DNA of 29,121 nucleotides from an uncultured Bacteroides sp. (lineage in GTDB: Bacteria; Bacteroidota; Bacteroidia; Bacteroidales; Bacteroidaceae), in the NCBI RefSeq assembly GCF_958445495.1, contig NZ_CAUCSQ010000048.1, forward strand, positions 1 through 29,121, read 5' to 3'. The first letter of the stretch is position 1, and every line of letters starts with the position of its first letter. Below the pieces are notes generated by a model, which had not been told where the DNA came from, ran no database searches, and saw only the letters and a program-made list of their open reading frames with translations. This document shows positions 13,991 through 22,269 of this stretch, in pieces. Position numbers and translations under genes: made by a program.

Positions 13991-15073
13991 TTATTCAATA
14001 TATAGATAGTCGTAGTGTACTACCGGTTTCTTTCCGTGTTTGCCGATTGCTTCCTGCGCCTGTCTGGAATCACAGTTCACTTTTCCGACGCCCACTTGGT
14101 TTCCCCGGAAGTCCATGATACGAACAATGTCGTCTTTTTCAAACTCGCCTTCGATATGCGTAATGCCGACTGGGAGGATGCTGACCGCTTTTTCCGAATT
14201 TAAGACTGCCGTGGCGCACTCGTTGATATGGATTTCTCCTTTGGCGAAACCTTCGCTATGCGCAATCCATTTCTTGACGCTGGAGACCGGTTCGTTTGAA
14301 GGGATAAAGCGCGTACAAAGCGTTTCGTCCGGATGTTGCAGCAGGTCTACAAGGATATTGTCGCGTTTTCCGTTTGCAATGATGACTGTGATTCCTTCAT
14401 CGGCTACTTTCCGGGCGATGTGGGTCTTTGTCAGCATGCCGCCCCGCCCGAAACTGGATTTGGATGTCTGGATGTAGCTGGACAAGTCTTTCCCGTGTCC
14501 TATTTCCCGAATGACGGAGGAACCCGGCTCGGAAGGGGAACCGTTATAAATTCCGTCTATGTTGCTCAGAATGATAAGCGCCTGTGCATCCATCATGGAA
14601 GCGATTAACCCGGACAGTTCGTCATTATCAGTGAACATGAGTTCGCTGACCGAAATAGTATCATTCTCGTTAACGATGGGAATGACATTGTTTTCGAGCA
14701 TGACGGTCATGCAATTTTTCTGGTTCAGGTAGTGGCGGCGGGTACTGAAACTTTCTTTGGTGGTCAATACCTGTCCGACGGGGATACCGTGTTCGCGGAA
14801 AAGTTCATAGTAACGGTTGATTAGTTTCGCCTGACCTACGGCGGAGAACAACTGGCGTTGGTCTACGCTGTCAAGCTTTTTCTGCGGATGTACTTCGCTA
14901 CGTCCTGAAGCGACGGCTCCTGAAGAAACGAGTATGATTTCCACTCCCGATTTATGTAATTCCGCTATTTGGTCTACAAGTGCCGACATGCGGGTGATGT
15001 CCAGCGTTCCGTCGCGGCGTGCCAATACGTTACTGCCTACTTTTACTGCGATTCGTGTAAATTCTTGTTTCAT
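13991..15073 (-). CDS. proB: Glutamate 5-kinase
   Basis: ProB of 360 residues that phosphorylates glutamate to gamma-glutamyl phosphate, the first step of proline synthesis. The amino-acid kinase domain starts IAVKVGSNVLARRDG (8-22) and includes IILVSSGAVASGRSE. The C-terminal part, from about 275 (EIHINECATAVLN to the end), is the PUA domain found in many ProBs. The start at 15073 (MKQEFTR) is chosen because the kinase fold begins immediately after it; an ATG at 15079 would add two residues. A -7 box lies at 15104-15111. Feedback inhibition by proline is usual for the family but cannot be read here. Confidence 0.96.
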   Translation of the reverse strand: MKQEFTRIAVKVGSNVLARRDGTLDITRMSALVDQIAELHKSGVEIILVSSGAVASGRSEVHPQKKLDSVDQRQLFSAVGQAKLINRYYELFREHGIPVGQVLTTKESFSTRRHYLNQKNCMTVMLENNVIPIVNENDTISVSELMFTDNDELSGLIASMMDAQALIILSNIDGIYNGSPSEPGSSVIREIGHGKDLSSYIQTSKSSFGRGGMLTKTHIARKVADEGITVIIANGKRDNILVDLLQHPDETLCTRFIPSNEPVSSVKKWIAHSEGFAKGEIHINECATAVLNSEKAVSILPVGITHIEGEFEKDDIVRIMDFRGNQVGVGKVNCDSRQAQEAIGKHGKKPVVHYDYLYIE

Positions 15074-15103
15074 CCTCATTAGTCTACTAACGATTTGATA
15101 GCA

Positions 15104-15111
15104 CAAATATA
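15104..15111 (-). promoter_or_regulatory. -7 box (TATATTTG) for proB
   Basis: On the - strand TATATTTG lies 30 nt upstream of the proB ATG. The divergent aminotransferase -7 box is about 40 nt away. No clear -33 was found. Confidence 0.5.
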
Positions 15112-15153
15112 GAGCTTTTTGCCGAGATGTTACTAAAACAGGCTAAAAAGAAT

Positions 15154-15161
15154 TATCTTTG
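15154..15161 (+). promoter_or_regulatory. -7 box (TATCTTTG) for the aminotransferase gene
   Basis: A perfect TAnnTTTG box followed by GCAGCC lies 25 nt upstream of the ATG at 15187. No TTTG is seen at the expected -33 distance. Confidence 0.55.
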
Positions 15162-15186
15162 CAGCCTGATTGAGAAAAGATAAGCA

Positions 15187-16338
15187 ATGAAACATACGAA
15201 TCCACAAGTAGAACAGATGACTTCCTTCATCGTAATGGATGTATTGGAACGGGCTAATGAGTTACAGAAACAGGGGATTGATATTATTCATCTTGAGGTA
15301 GGCGAACCGGATTTTGATGTGCCGCCTTGTGTGGCGGTAGCTGCGAAATCCGCTTATGACAGACATCTTACCCATTATACGCATTCTTTGGGTGAGCCGG
15401 AGTTGCGCCATGAGATTGCGGCTTTCTATCAGCGGGAATACGGGGTGGCGGTTGATCCGGACTGTATTGTGGTGACTTCCGGTTCTTCTCCGTCTATTTT
15501 GCTTGTACTGATGTTGTTGTGCAATGCGGACAGTGAGGTGATTCTTTCGAATCCCGGATATGCCTGTTATCGTAATTTCGTGTTGGCTGCCCATGCTAAG
15601 CCTGTTCTGGTTCCTTTGTCTGAGGAAAACGGGCTTCAATATGATATGGAGGCAATTCGGAAATGCGTGAACTCACGTACGGCGGCGATTTTTATCAATT
15701 CGCCGATGAATCCGACGGGGATGTTGCTGGGAGAAGATTTTCTAAAAGAGGCGGCATCGCTTGGGGTTCCTATTATTTCGGATGAGATTTATCACGGACT
15801 GGTGTACGGCGACCGTGCACACAGTATTCTTGAATATACCGACCGGGCGTTTGTGTTGAACGGTTTTTCCAAACGTTTTGCGATGACCGGACTTCGGTTG
15901 GGATATCTGATAGCACCCAAATCTTGTATGCGCTCTTTGCAGAAGCTGCAGCAGAATTTGTTTATTTGTGCGTCCAGTGTGGCGCAACAGGCGGGGATTG
16001 CCGCTTTGAGGCATGCTGATGCCGATATGGAACGAATGAGGTCAATCTATGACGAACGCCGGCGGTATATGATTGCACGTCTTCGGGAGATGGGTTTCGA
16101 GATTAAGGTAGAACCGCAGGGAGCGTTCTATATTTTTGCCGATGCCCGCAAGTTTACTTCCGATTCTTACCGTTTTGCTTTTGATATTCTAGAGAATGCA
16201 CATGTAGGCGTAACTCCCGGCATTGATTTCGGCACAGGAGGCGAAGGATATATACGTTTCTCCTATGCAAATTCATTGGAGAACATCCGGGAAGGGCTGG
16301 AACGTATCAGTCACTATCTTTCTCGGCACGGATTCTGA
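15187..16338 (+). CDS. Class I/II PLP-dependent aminotransferase (aspartate aminotransferase-like)
   Basis: A 383-residue fold-type I aminotransferase. PLP contacts are visible: GSSPS (99-103) for the phosphate, N175 in NSPMNPTG, D199 and Y202 in ISDEIYHG, and Schiff-base lysine K229 in NGFSKRFAMTGLRLGY. The substrate-carboxylate arginine is in YIRFSYANS near the C-terminus. Aspartate or another common amino acid is likely, but the family also includes alanine, tyrosine and diaminopimelate-type enzymes, so specificity is not assigned. It is monocistronic with its own -7 box. Its 3' end overlaps the convergent DUF2007 gene by 32 bp. Confidence 0.92.
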   Translation: MKHTNPQVEQMTSFIVMDVLERANELQKQGIDIIHLEVGEPDFDVPPCVAVAAKSAYDRHLTHYTHSLGEPELRHEIAAFYQREYGVAVDPDCIVVTSGSSPSILLVLMLLCNADSEVILSNPGYACYRNFVLAAHAKPVLVPLSEENGLQYDMEAIRKCVNSRTAAIFINSPMNPTGMLLGEDFLKEAASLGVPIISDEIYHGLVYGDRAHSILEYTDRAFVLNGFSKRFAMTGLRLGYLIAPKSCMRSLQKLQQNLFICASSVAQQAGIAALRHADADMERMRSIYDERRRYMIARLREMGFEIKVEPQGAFYIFADARKFTSDSYRFAFDILENAHVGVTPGIDFGTGGEGYIRFSYANSLENIREGLERISHYLSRHGF

Positions 16339-16540
16339 TGAGTTCTGTGGCGGCCTCGTATTCCTCTTCCATGACAAGAACGGAGACTGCCGGGGCGATA
16401 TAAGGGGCTAATGTTCCCATAATGCCGTCTTTGATGACGCAACGGATGTTATTGCTTTCCAATAATCCTTTGATAATCTCGGCTTCCCACGGTGAACCGG
16501 AGAATACTTCTATTGACTTGCTGTAATCTTCTTCTTTCAT
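16307..16540 (-). CDS. DUF2007 family protein
   Basis: A 77-residue protein of the DUF2007 (putative signal-transducing) family, whose members are small alpha/beta cytosolic proteins of unknown function. The pattern VFSGSPWEAEIIKGLLESNNIRC (split here as VFSGSPWEAEIIKG and LLESNNIRC) followed by VSVLVMEEEYEAA is characteristic, and the length is normal. Its last 32 nt overlap the 3' end of the convergent aminotransferase gene, so the overlap covers both stop codons. A -7 box (TATATTTG on the - strand) at 16570-16577 lies 29 nt upstream, suggesting independent transcription. Confidence 0.85.
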   Translation of the reverse strand: MKEEDYSKSIEVFSGSPWEAEIIKGLLESNNIRCVIKDGIMGTLAPYIAPAVSVLVMEEEYEAATELIRIRAEKDSD

Positions 16541-16569
16541 AATCTTGTGATGTTAGGGATTATTATTCA

Positions 16570-16577
16570 CAAATATA
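16570..16577 (-). promoter_or_regulatory. -7 box (TATATTTG) for the DUF2007 gene
   Basis: The - strand reads TATATTTG, 29 nt before the ATG at 16540 and just past the murI stop (16615). No -33 TTTG is visible. It would let the DUF2007 gene be expressed separately from murI. Confidence 0.45.
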
Positions 16578-16614
16578 ACAAAAAGAAGGCATAAACGGTT
16601 ATTTTTTCAGAGAT

Positions 16615-17457
16615 TTATTCGATTACAATTCGTTTTACACTGATTTGTTGGTTGAGGAAGGTGGAGGCGGATTCGATGAATTTTTCTTCCGCTTCTGTCG
16701 TATAAAACAAGCAACTGCCGTTTTTCGTACACTTGGCGTCCATTTCCGGATGTCTGCGCAAATAGTCTTTTAAACTCTCGGCAACGTACTCTCCTTGTGC
16801 AATCACACGGATATTGTTCGGGACGTATTTCCGGATTTTGGGGAGCAGTAACGGGTAATGGGTACAGCCCAGGATTATTGTATCTATTTCCGAGTCTTTC
16901 TGCAAAAGCTGGTCGATGTATTTCCGGATGAAAAAGTCTGCTCCTTCATGTTGCGATTCGTTGTTTTCCACCAACGGAACCCACATCGGGCAGGCTATCC
17001 CGTTAACTAGGATGTCCGGATAGAGCTTGTGTACTTCCAGCGGGTAGGATTCGGATTTGATGGTTCCTGCCGTTGCCAGTATTCCGATGTGGCGGCTTCG
17101 GGTTATGCTGCCGATACATTCTACGGTGGGGCGAATCACTCCAAGCACACGGCGTTCGGAATCGATATGGGGCAGGTCATTTATCTGAATGCTGCGCAGC
17201 GCTTTGGCGGAAGCTGTGTTACAGGCGAGTATGACCAGGTGACAACCCATCTCGAAGAGTTTGTTGACGGCTTGCAGGGTAAATTCATAGACGATTTCGA
17301 AAGACCTTGTCCCGTAGGGCGTACGGGCATTGTCTCCCAGATAGATATAGTCATATTCCGGCAACACTTCTTTTATTTTGTTCAGGATTGTCAGTCCGCC
17401 GTATCCTGAGTCGAATACTCCGATAGGGCCGGGCGTATGGGGTAACTGCTGTTTCAT
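16615..17457 (-). CDS. murI: Glutamate racemase
   Basis: MurI of 280 residues, converting L-glutamate to D-glutamate for peptidoglycan. The N-terminus has GVFDSGYGGLTIL (13-25). The two catalytic cysteines are C79 in LACNTAS and C198 in LGCTHYPLL; the acidic partner is in the GDNARTPYG segment. Length is typical. It is the last gene of the - strand envelope run, but it is separated from ompH by 259 nt containing a repeat element. A complete promoter (-33 TTTG at 17505-17508, -7 TATATTTG at 17477-17484) lies directly upstream, and its -33 half falls inside the repeat. It is probably transcribed from that promoter. Confidence 0.96.
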   Translation of the reverse strand: MKQQLPHTPGPIGVFDSGYGGLTILNKIKEVLPEYDYIYLGDNARTPYGTRSFEIVYEFTLQAVNKLFEMGCHLVILACNTASAKALRSIQINDLPHIDSERRVLGVIRPTVECIGSITRSRHIGILATAGTIKSESYPLEVHKLYPDILVNGIACPMWVPLVENNESQHEGADFFIRKYIDQLLQKDSEIDTIILGCTHYPLLLPKIRKYVPNNIRVIAQGEYVAESLKDYLRRHPEMDAKCTKNGSCLFYTTEAEEKFIESASTFLNQQISVKRIVIE

Positions 17458-17476
17458 GGCAAATAGGAATTATACT

Positions 17477-17508
17477 CAAATATACATGAAAAAAGTGGCT
17501 GTCTCAAA
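17477..17508 (-). promoter_or_regulatory. murI promoter straddling the repeat-element boundary
   Basis: On the - strand TTTG (17505-17508) is followed after exactly 20 nt by TATATTTG (17477-17484), and the murI ATG is 20 nt further. The -33 box is the end of the inverted-repeat arm 17490-17508. The -7 box lies outside the element. Confidence 0.72.
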
Positions 17509-17680
17509 CTGGAAATTGAAAGTCGGAAATCTTATAGATTGAAACTTTAAAAGGGAAAATCCCCCTATTCTTACCTTGTATTGTAATGAGTTAAGGTTAA
17601 AATAGGAGGGATTTTATGTTATAACTTATCAATTATAAGTAAGGCTGTCCCATTTTTCTATTTTGAGACAGCCTCTTTTT
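17490..17680. repeat. Hairpin-rich MITE-like element between ompH and murI
   Basis: A 191-nt AT-rich element with 19-nt inverted ends (17490-17508 and 17662-17680, one mismatch at 17496/17674), both carrying GGCTGTCTCAAA or its complement. Inside are a second imperfect inverted repeat (17556-17577 with 17593-17615, two mismatches and one bulge), a short stem (17624-17629 with 17635-17640) and a third copy of the terminal motif at 17643-17652. ACAT occurs just outside both ends (17484-17487 and 17681-17684), a possible but weak target duplication. There is no transposase. It is either a MITE or a dispersed terminator-like intergenic element; I recall similar GGCTGTC repeats between Bacteroides genes but cannot verify that here. 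Confidence 0.65.
17642..17674 (-). terminator. Terminator-like hairpin after the second ompH gene
   Basis: Arms AGGCTGTCCCA (17642-17652) and TGAGACAGCCT (17664-17674) pair with one mismatch around an 11-nt loop. The hairpin lies 43 nt past the ompH stop on the - strand. It would stop transcription from the bamA-ompH run before murI, unless the right arm pairs instead with the distant left end of the element. Confidence 0.6.
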
Positions 17681-17716
17681 ACATTTCTTATTCTTTTTGT
17701 TTTTGCTCCTTATGGT

Positions 17717-18232
17717 TTATTTGATGCCGAGGTGGGTTTTTACTTTGGCCGTCAGATTGATGCTCTGTGTTTCATTAACGTAAGGTATCGGAGTTCTTGC
17801 AAGGTCGAAGATGTATATGACTCCTTCTGCAGCTCCTACGGCTTTGATGGCATCATCCAGCTTTTTGTAGATGGGGGCCATTGCATCGCTCTGTGCTTTC
17901 TGCATCTGCTGGGCAGCATCCTGTTGGAACTGTTCTTGTCTTTGCATCATATCCTGCAGTTCTTTTTGTCTTCTTTCGGCGATGTTCGGCGGAAGGGAGT
18001 CTTTTGCGATAGCTTGCTGGAATTCCTGATATTTTTTGTTGAATTCTTCTTGGGTTCTTTGAAGTTCGGCTGTAAGTTGTTTTTCTAAAGTCTGAATGTC
18101 ATTTTGGGCTTTAGTGAATTCGGGCATCACCGTGATGATTTCCTGTGCATTGATGTGACCGAATTTTAAGTTCTGTGCAAATACACCCATCGGGAGTGCA
18201 AGCAACATTACAAGTGCAATTTTTTTTAGCAT
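17717..18232 (-). CDS. OmpH/Skp family periplasmic chaperone (second copy)
   Basis: A 171-residue OmpH/Skp-family protein, a periplasmic holdase for unfolded outer-membrane proteins. The signal peptide MLKKIALVMLLALPMGVFAQ is cleaved near Q20. The mature protein opens with LKFGHINAQEIITVMPEF and is dominated by long Glu/Gln/Lys-rich coiled-coil helices (about 40-120), the tentacle arms of Skp. It lies 56 nt after the first ompH copy. A -7 box (TACATTTG on the - strand, 18276-18283) overlaps the gap, so some expression may be independent. The two copies differ considerably and are not a recent duplication. Confidence 0.92.
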   Translation of the reverse strand: MLKKIALVMLLALPMGVFAQNLKFGHINAQEIITVMPEFTKAQNDIQTLEKQLTAELQRTQEEFNKKYQEFQQAIAKDSLPPNIAERRQKELQDMMQRQEQFQQDAAQQMQKAQSDAMAPIYKKLDDAIKAVGAAEGVIYIFDLARTPIPYVNETQSINLTAKVKTHLGIK

Positions 18233-18275
18233 AGTTCTATAATTTATTTGAATGATTTTTAGTTATTTCCAGCTG

Positions 18276-18283
18276 CAAATGTA
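18276..18283 (-). promoter_or_regulatory. -7 box (TACATTTG) upstream of the second ompH gene
   Basis: The - strand reads TACATTTG, a consensus -7 element, 44 nt upstream of the ATG at 18232 and just after the first ompH stop. No good -33 was found, so an internal promoter is tentative. Confidence 0.4.
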
Positions 18284-18288
18284 TGAAA

Positions 18289-18804
18289 TTAATTTGAATA
18301 TCCTAATTTTCTTAGGATTTCATCACTAATATCTATGCGTGGATTTGCAAATATTATACCTGTAGCAGAGGCTCTGTCAATTACCATATCATATCCATGT
18401 TGCTGTGATATAGCTTTCACTGCTTCATAAATATCATCCTGAATCGGAGTAATCAACTTGTCTCTCATCTTGGCTAATTCGCCTTCCGGACCGAAGTAGT
18501 TACGCTTCAGCTCGGCTGCTTCTTTTTCCTTCGCTACGATTGCATCTTCTGTCTTTGTTTTTTGTGCGGCAGAAAGAGTGGAAGATTTTGCCTGGTAATC
18601 TTGGAACATCTTCTGGGCTTCTTTAGCCAGAGCTTCTACTTCACTCTGGTATTTCTTCGTAGCTTCTTGCATTTGCTCATTAGCGCTTTGAGCTGCCGGA
18701 ATATTCTTCATAATATATTCCGTATCGATCAGTGCAAATTTCTGTGCATTTGCTGCCATGCTGACAGCAAATAGCATCATGATTAATAGAACAGACTTTC
18801 TCAT
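18289..18804 (-). CDS. OmpH/Skp family periplasmic chaperone (first copy)
   Basis: A 171-residue Skp-like chaperone, counted from the ATG at 18804, which directly begins a signal peptide (MRKSVLLIMMLFAVSMAANAQ); a longer frame to 18828 adds eight implausible residues and abuts bamA. The mature N-terminus KFALIDTEYIMKNIPAAQSA matches the OmpH pattern, followed by coiled-coil arms (about 45-115) and the C-terminal body strand HGYDMVIDRASATGIIFA. It starts 23 nt after the bamA stop, so it is in the same transcript. The usual partner of this pairing is delivery of nascent outer-membrane proteins to BamA. Confidence 0.93.
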   Translation of the reverse strand: MRKSVLLIMMLFAVSMAANAQKFALIDTEYIMKNIPAAQSANEQMQEATKKYQSEVEALAKEAQKMFQDYQAKSSTLSAAQKTKTEDAIVAKEKEAAELKRNYFGPEGELAKMRDKLITPIQDDIYEAVKAISQQHGYDMVIDRASATGIIFANPRIDISDEILRKLGYSN

Positions 18805-18827
18805 AACGTTTAGTTTTTGATGATACA

Positions 18828-21479
18828 TTAGAATTCTTGTCCTAAGATAAAGTGGAACTGGCTTCCTCCATATTGTTTAGAACCAAATACTTTGTCGAAA
18901 CCGTAACCCCAGTCAATACCCATCATACCAATCATCGGCAGGAAGATGCGGACACCCACACCGGCTGAACGTTTCAGGTCAAACGGATTGAATTTCTTAA
19001 TATCGTTCCAGGCATTACCGGCCTCTAAGAAACCTAACACATAAATGTTGGTACTTGTTTCCAGCATTAACGGATATCTTAATTCGATTCCGAGGCGTGT
19101 ATAAGCGTAACCTTCCGAACCATACGGGGTCAATGAGCTGTTTTCATAACCGCGCAAGGCAATGCTTTCCGTTGCGTAGCTGGAATAACCGGTCATACCG
19201 TCACCACCGACGTCGAATGTACCGAACGGTGATTTCTTGTATTCATTGTAATGGCCTAACAGACCGAATTCCGTACGGGTCATCAATACCAAGCATTTTG
19301 GATGTGCAACCGGGTCCATTAACGGAGTGTATGTCTTGCCTTTAAATTTCCATTTATGATATTCCACCCATTTATGAAGTTTGTTCATATTGTCTTGGGT
19401 GATACTGCCTGTTTTAGGGTCGGAGTAGTAACCTTTGTAATCCTTACCGTCAAACATCGAGTATGGAGGAGTAAGCTGTACCGACAATGAGAAATCCGAA
19501 CCTGTGCGCGGGAAAATCGGATTGTCGATGGAGTTACGCGCCAAAGTTAATGATATACTCAGGTCGTTACATTTACCGTTGGTAACCGGGAAATACTGCC
19601 AGTCTTTCAGATTGTAACGTTGGTAAGCCAACTCTGCGGAGAGGGTGAAATAGTCGTCCGGCCATTTCAGACGCTTACCCCATCCTACGGAGAGTCCCCA
19701 CATCTTGATGGACTTATCCGGGTCGTAATAGTTCTCGTAATTGTTGTATCCGTAATTATACATGCCGTAACCGCCATATCCGCTATACAGGCTGTTGTAG
19801 TAGTTATTGAAATAACTAGAGTTATAGTAGCGGCTGCTGATATCCGTCTGTACGGAGAAGAAAGCTGATACGGAGAATGAATTCGGACGTTTGCCGCCGA
19901 ACCACGGGTCAAAGAATGAAATACTGTAAGACTGGTAGTATTTGGCATTCGTCTGTCCGCTGATAGTCAATGTCTGTCCGTCACCTTGCGGCAGGATACC
20001 CCGGTAATTCTCGCCCGGATGCAATAGATTGGCAACGGAGAAGTTGGTGAACTTCAAACTGAGTTTACCGATGATACCGGTTTGTCCCCAACCGGCGGAG
20101 AATTCTACCTGGTCGTTGGCTTTAGAAGTCAGGGGCAGGCCTATATCCACTGTTCCGTTCATCGGGTCCGGTTGGATGTCCGGTTGCAGCTTTTCCGGGT
20201 CGAAATGCCCCATTTGCTGAATTTCACGTAGCGAACGCATCAGGTCTTCTTTGCTGAACAATTGTCCCGGACGGATGCGGAGTTCGCGGCGGACTACGTT
20301 TTCGTACAACCGGTCGTTACCGCTGATATTGATTTTATTGATGGTAGCCTGGCGGCCTTCGTAGATTCTCATTTCCAAGTCGATGGAATCACCTACAATG
20401 TTTACTTCTACCGGGTCCAGGTTATAAAAGAGGTAACCGTTGTTATAGTACAAATTACCGATAGCGTCGTCGTCCGTAGAAATACGCTCGTTCAGTAATT
20501 TCTGGTTATATACGTCTCCTTTTTTCATGCGGAGAAGGTAATTCAACTGTTCGGACGGATAAAGTGTATTGCCCACCCATGTAACGTTGCGGAGGTAGTA
20601 TTTCTGTCCTTCGTCTATGTTCAGGTAAACATTGACAGTCTTTTCGTCATACTGCGATATGCTGTCTTTCACAATCATGGCATCGCGGTATCCCAATTCG
20701 TTGTATTTGTCGATGATAAGCTGTTTGTCCGCCTCATAGTTTTCCGGTACGAATTTCTTTGTACGGAACAGGTTGCGAAGTTTTCCCTTTTCATTGGTTT
20801 TCTTCATTACCCGTTTCAGCTTGGAAGTTTTGATTGCCGTATTTCCGACAATTTGAATTTCGTGGACTTTTATTTTCTCTTTCTTATCAATATCGATGTC
20901 GACAATTACCTGATTTTCGCTGGAAGGGTCATCTTTTTGTGAGATAATGACTTCAGCATTTTTAAATCCTTTATCGTCGAAATAGCGTTTAATCAATGTT
21001 TTGGCACGGTCTACCGTGTTGGGGGTAATCTGCATGCCTTTAACCATTCCCAGTTTGCTTTCCAAATCGGTGCGTTCCGATTTTTTTACGCCATGATAAC
21101 GTACGTCCGAAATACGCGGGCGTTGGGTCAGACTGATTTTTAACCAGATTTTGTTTCCTTCTATTTTTTCAGCGGTTATTTGCACGTCGGAGAACAAACC
21201 GTGGCGCCAATAGCGTTTGATTGCCCCGGTAATTTCGTCGCCCGGCACAGTGATTGTCTGTCCTACCGACAAACCGGATAATCCTATCAATACATAGTCT
21301 TCATAATTCTTCACGCCTTCGACCTTGATATCCGCTATCTCATACTTTTTGGGCGTACCGGAATATAAGATGACGGGTTTCGAGTCCGCATCGGTGTTGG
21401 CTTCTTGCGCGATGCCTGTTGCCGCAAAGCAGAACAAGCAGATAAACGTTACGAATATAAAGGAAATACGATAATGCAT
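18828..21479 (-). CDS. bamA: Outer membrane protein assembly factor BamA
   Basis: BamA/Omp85 of 883 residues, which folds and inserts beta-barrel proteins into the outer membrane. A signal peptide (about 1-24) precedes POTRA repeats (about 45-450, the first at YEIADIKVEGVKNYEDYV) and a C-terminal 16-strand barrel ending in FHFILGQEF with terminal Phe. The barrel carries the conserved loop-6 signature as ALRGYE. It is longer than E. coli BamA (about 810), partly because of a Tyr/Asn/Gly-rich insertion at about 547-586, which is probably an extracellular loop. Neighbours are uppS upstream (30 nt) and two skp genes downstream, forming an envelope-assembly operon. Confidence 0.97.
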   Translation of the reverse strand: MHYRISFIFVTFICLFCFAATGIAQEANTDADSKPVILYSGTPKKYEIADIKVEGVKNYEDYVLIGLSGLSVGQTITVPGDEITGAIKRYWRHGLFSDVQITAEKIEGNKIWLKISLTQRPRISDVRYHGVKKSERTDLESKLGMVKGMQITPNTVDRAKTLIKRYFDDKGFKNAEVIISQKDDPSSENQVIVDIDIDKKEKIKVHEIQIVGNTAIKTSKLKRVMKKTNEKGKLRNLFRTKKFVPENYEADKQLIIDKYNELGYRDAMIVKDSISQYDEKTVNVYLNIDEGQKYYLRNVTWVGNTLYPSEQLNYLLRMKKGDVYNQKLLNERISTDDDAIGNLYYNNGYLFYNLDPVEVNIVGDSIDLEMRIYEGRQATINKINISGNDRLYENVVRRELRIRPGQLFSKEDLMRSLREIQQMGHFDPEKLQPDIQPDPMNGTVDIGLPLTSKANDQVEFSAGWGQTGIIGKLSLKFTNFSVANLLHPGENYRGILPQGDGQTLTISGQTNAKYYQSYSISFFDPWFGGKRPNSFSVSAFFSVQTDISSRYYNSSYFNNYYNSLYSGYGGYGMYNYGYNNYENYYDPDKSIKMWGLSVGWGKRLKWPDDYFTLSAELAYQRYNLKDWQYFPVTNGKCNDLSISLTLARNSIDNPIFPRTGSDFSLSVQLTPPYSMFDGKDYKGYYSDPKTGSITQDNMNKLHKWVEYHKWKFKGKTYTPLMDPVAHPKCLVLMTRTEFGLLGHYNEYKKSPFGTFDVGGDGMTGYSSYATESIALRGYENSSLTPYGSEGYAYTRLGIELRYPLMLETSTNIYVLGFLEAGNAWNDIKKFNPFDLKRSAGVGVRIFLPMIGMMGIDWGYGFDKVFGSKQYGGSQFHFILGQEF

Positions 21480-21509
21480 TTATGTTATTATTTGATGTTT
21501 CGAATTATG

Positions 21510-22244
21510 TTAGCTGATTTGTTCACTGGTTTTGCCGAATCGACGTTCTCTTTGCTGATACTCGCAAATTGCTTTGTAGAGTTCTTCTTTGTTGAAATCC
21601 GGCCAGAAGGTGTCACAAAAATAAAGTTCCGAATAAGCACACTGCCATAGCAGATAATTACTTAATCGGATTTCGCCTCCCGTACGGATTAACAAATCCG
21701 GGTCGGGCATGAAACAAGTCGACAGGTGGGATGCTATGCATTCATCCGTTATTTGTTCGGGAGATAATTCTCCTTTTTTTATTTGTGCGCCTATTTGCCG
21801 GACCGCCTCTGTTATTTCCCAGCGGGAAGAGTAGCTCAATGCTAAAACCAGGCACATACCTGTGTTATTGACAGTGTGCTCTATACATGTTTTCAGGCTT
21901 GTCTGTACATCTGCCGGCAATTTCGTGAAGTCACCGATGACTTGGAAACGGAGATTGTTTTTCATTAATGTTTCCTCTTCGATAGAATCCAGCAATAGAT
22001 TCATCAGGGCCGCCACTTCTTCCTGTGGCCGATTCCAGTTTTCGGTTGAAAATGTGTATAGAGTCAGGTACTTGATTCCCAGACGAGCCGCATCTTCGGT
22101 AATCCTCTGTACCGTTTCCGCGCCTGCATGGTGACCGTAAGTACGTTCTTTTCCCCGTTGCTTGGCCCACCGTCCGTTGCCGTCCATAATGATGGCTACG
22201 TGTTGGGGAATCCGAGTTTTGTCTATTTGTTCTATATAGGACAT
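21510..22244 (-). CDS. uppS: Undecaprenyl diphosphate synthase
   Basis: Cis-prenyltransferase of 244 residues that makes the C55 lipid carrier for peptidoglycan and O-antigen synthesis. The catalytic Asp is D21 in IIMDGNGRWAKQRG (18-31). The C-terminal substrate-binding block PDPDLLIRTGGEIRLSNY, followed by LLWQCAYSELYF, is diagnostic. Length is normal. It sits between the large lipoprotein gene (25-nt gap) and bamA (30-nt gap) on the same strand. The usual partner cdsA is absent from this window. Confidence 0.97.
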   Translation of the reverse strand: MSYIEQIDKTRIPQHVAIIMDGNGRWAKQRGKERTYGHHAGAETVQRITEDAARLGIKYLTLYTFSTENWNRPQEEVAALMNLLLDSIEEETLMKNNLRFQVIGDFTKLPADVQTSLKTCIEHTVNNTGMCLVLALSYSSRWEITEAVRQIGAQIKKGELSPEQITDECIASHLSTCFMPDPDLLIRTGGEIRLSNYLLWQCAYSELYFCDTFWPDFNKEELYKAICEYQQRERRFGKTSEQIS

Positions 22245-22269
22245 TTTTTATTTGAAACGTGTACGTTTA

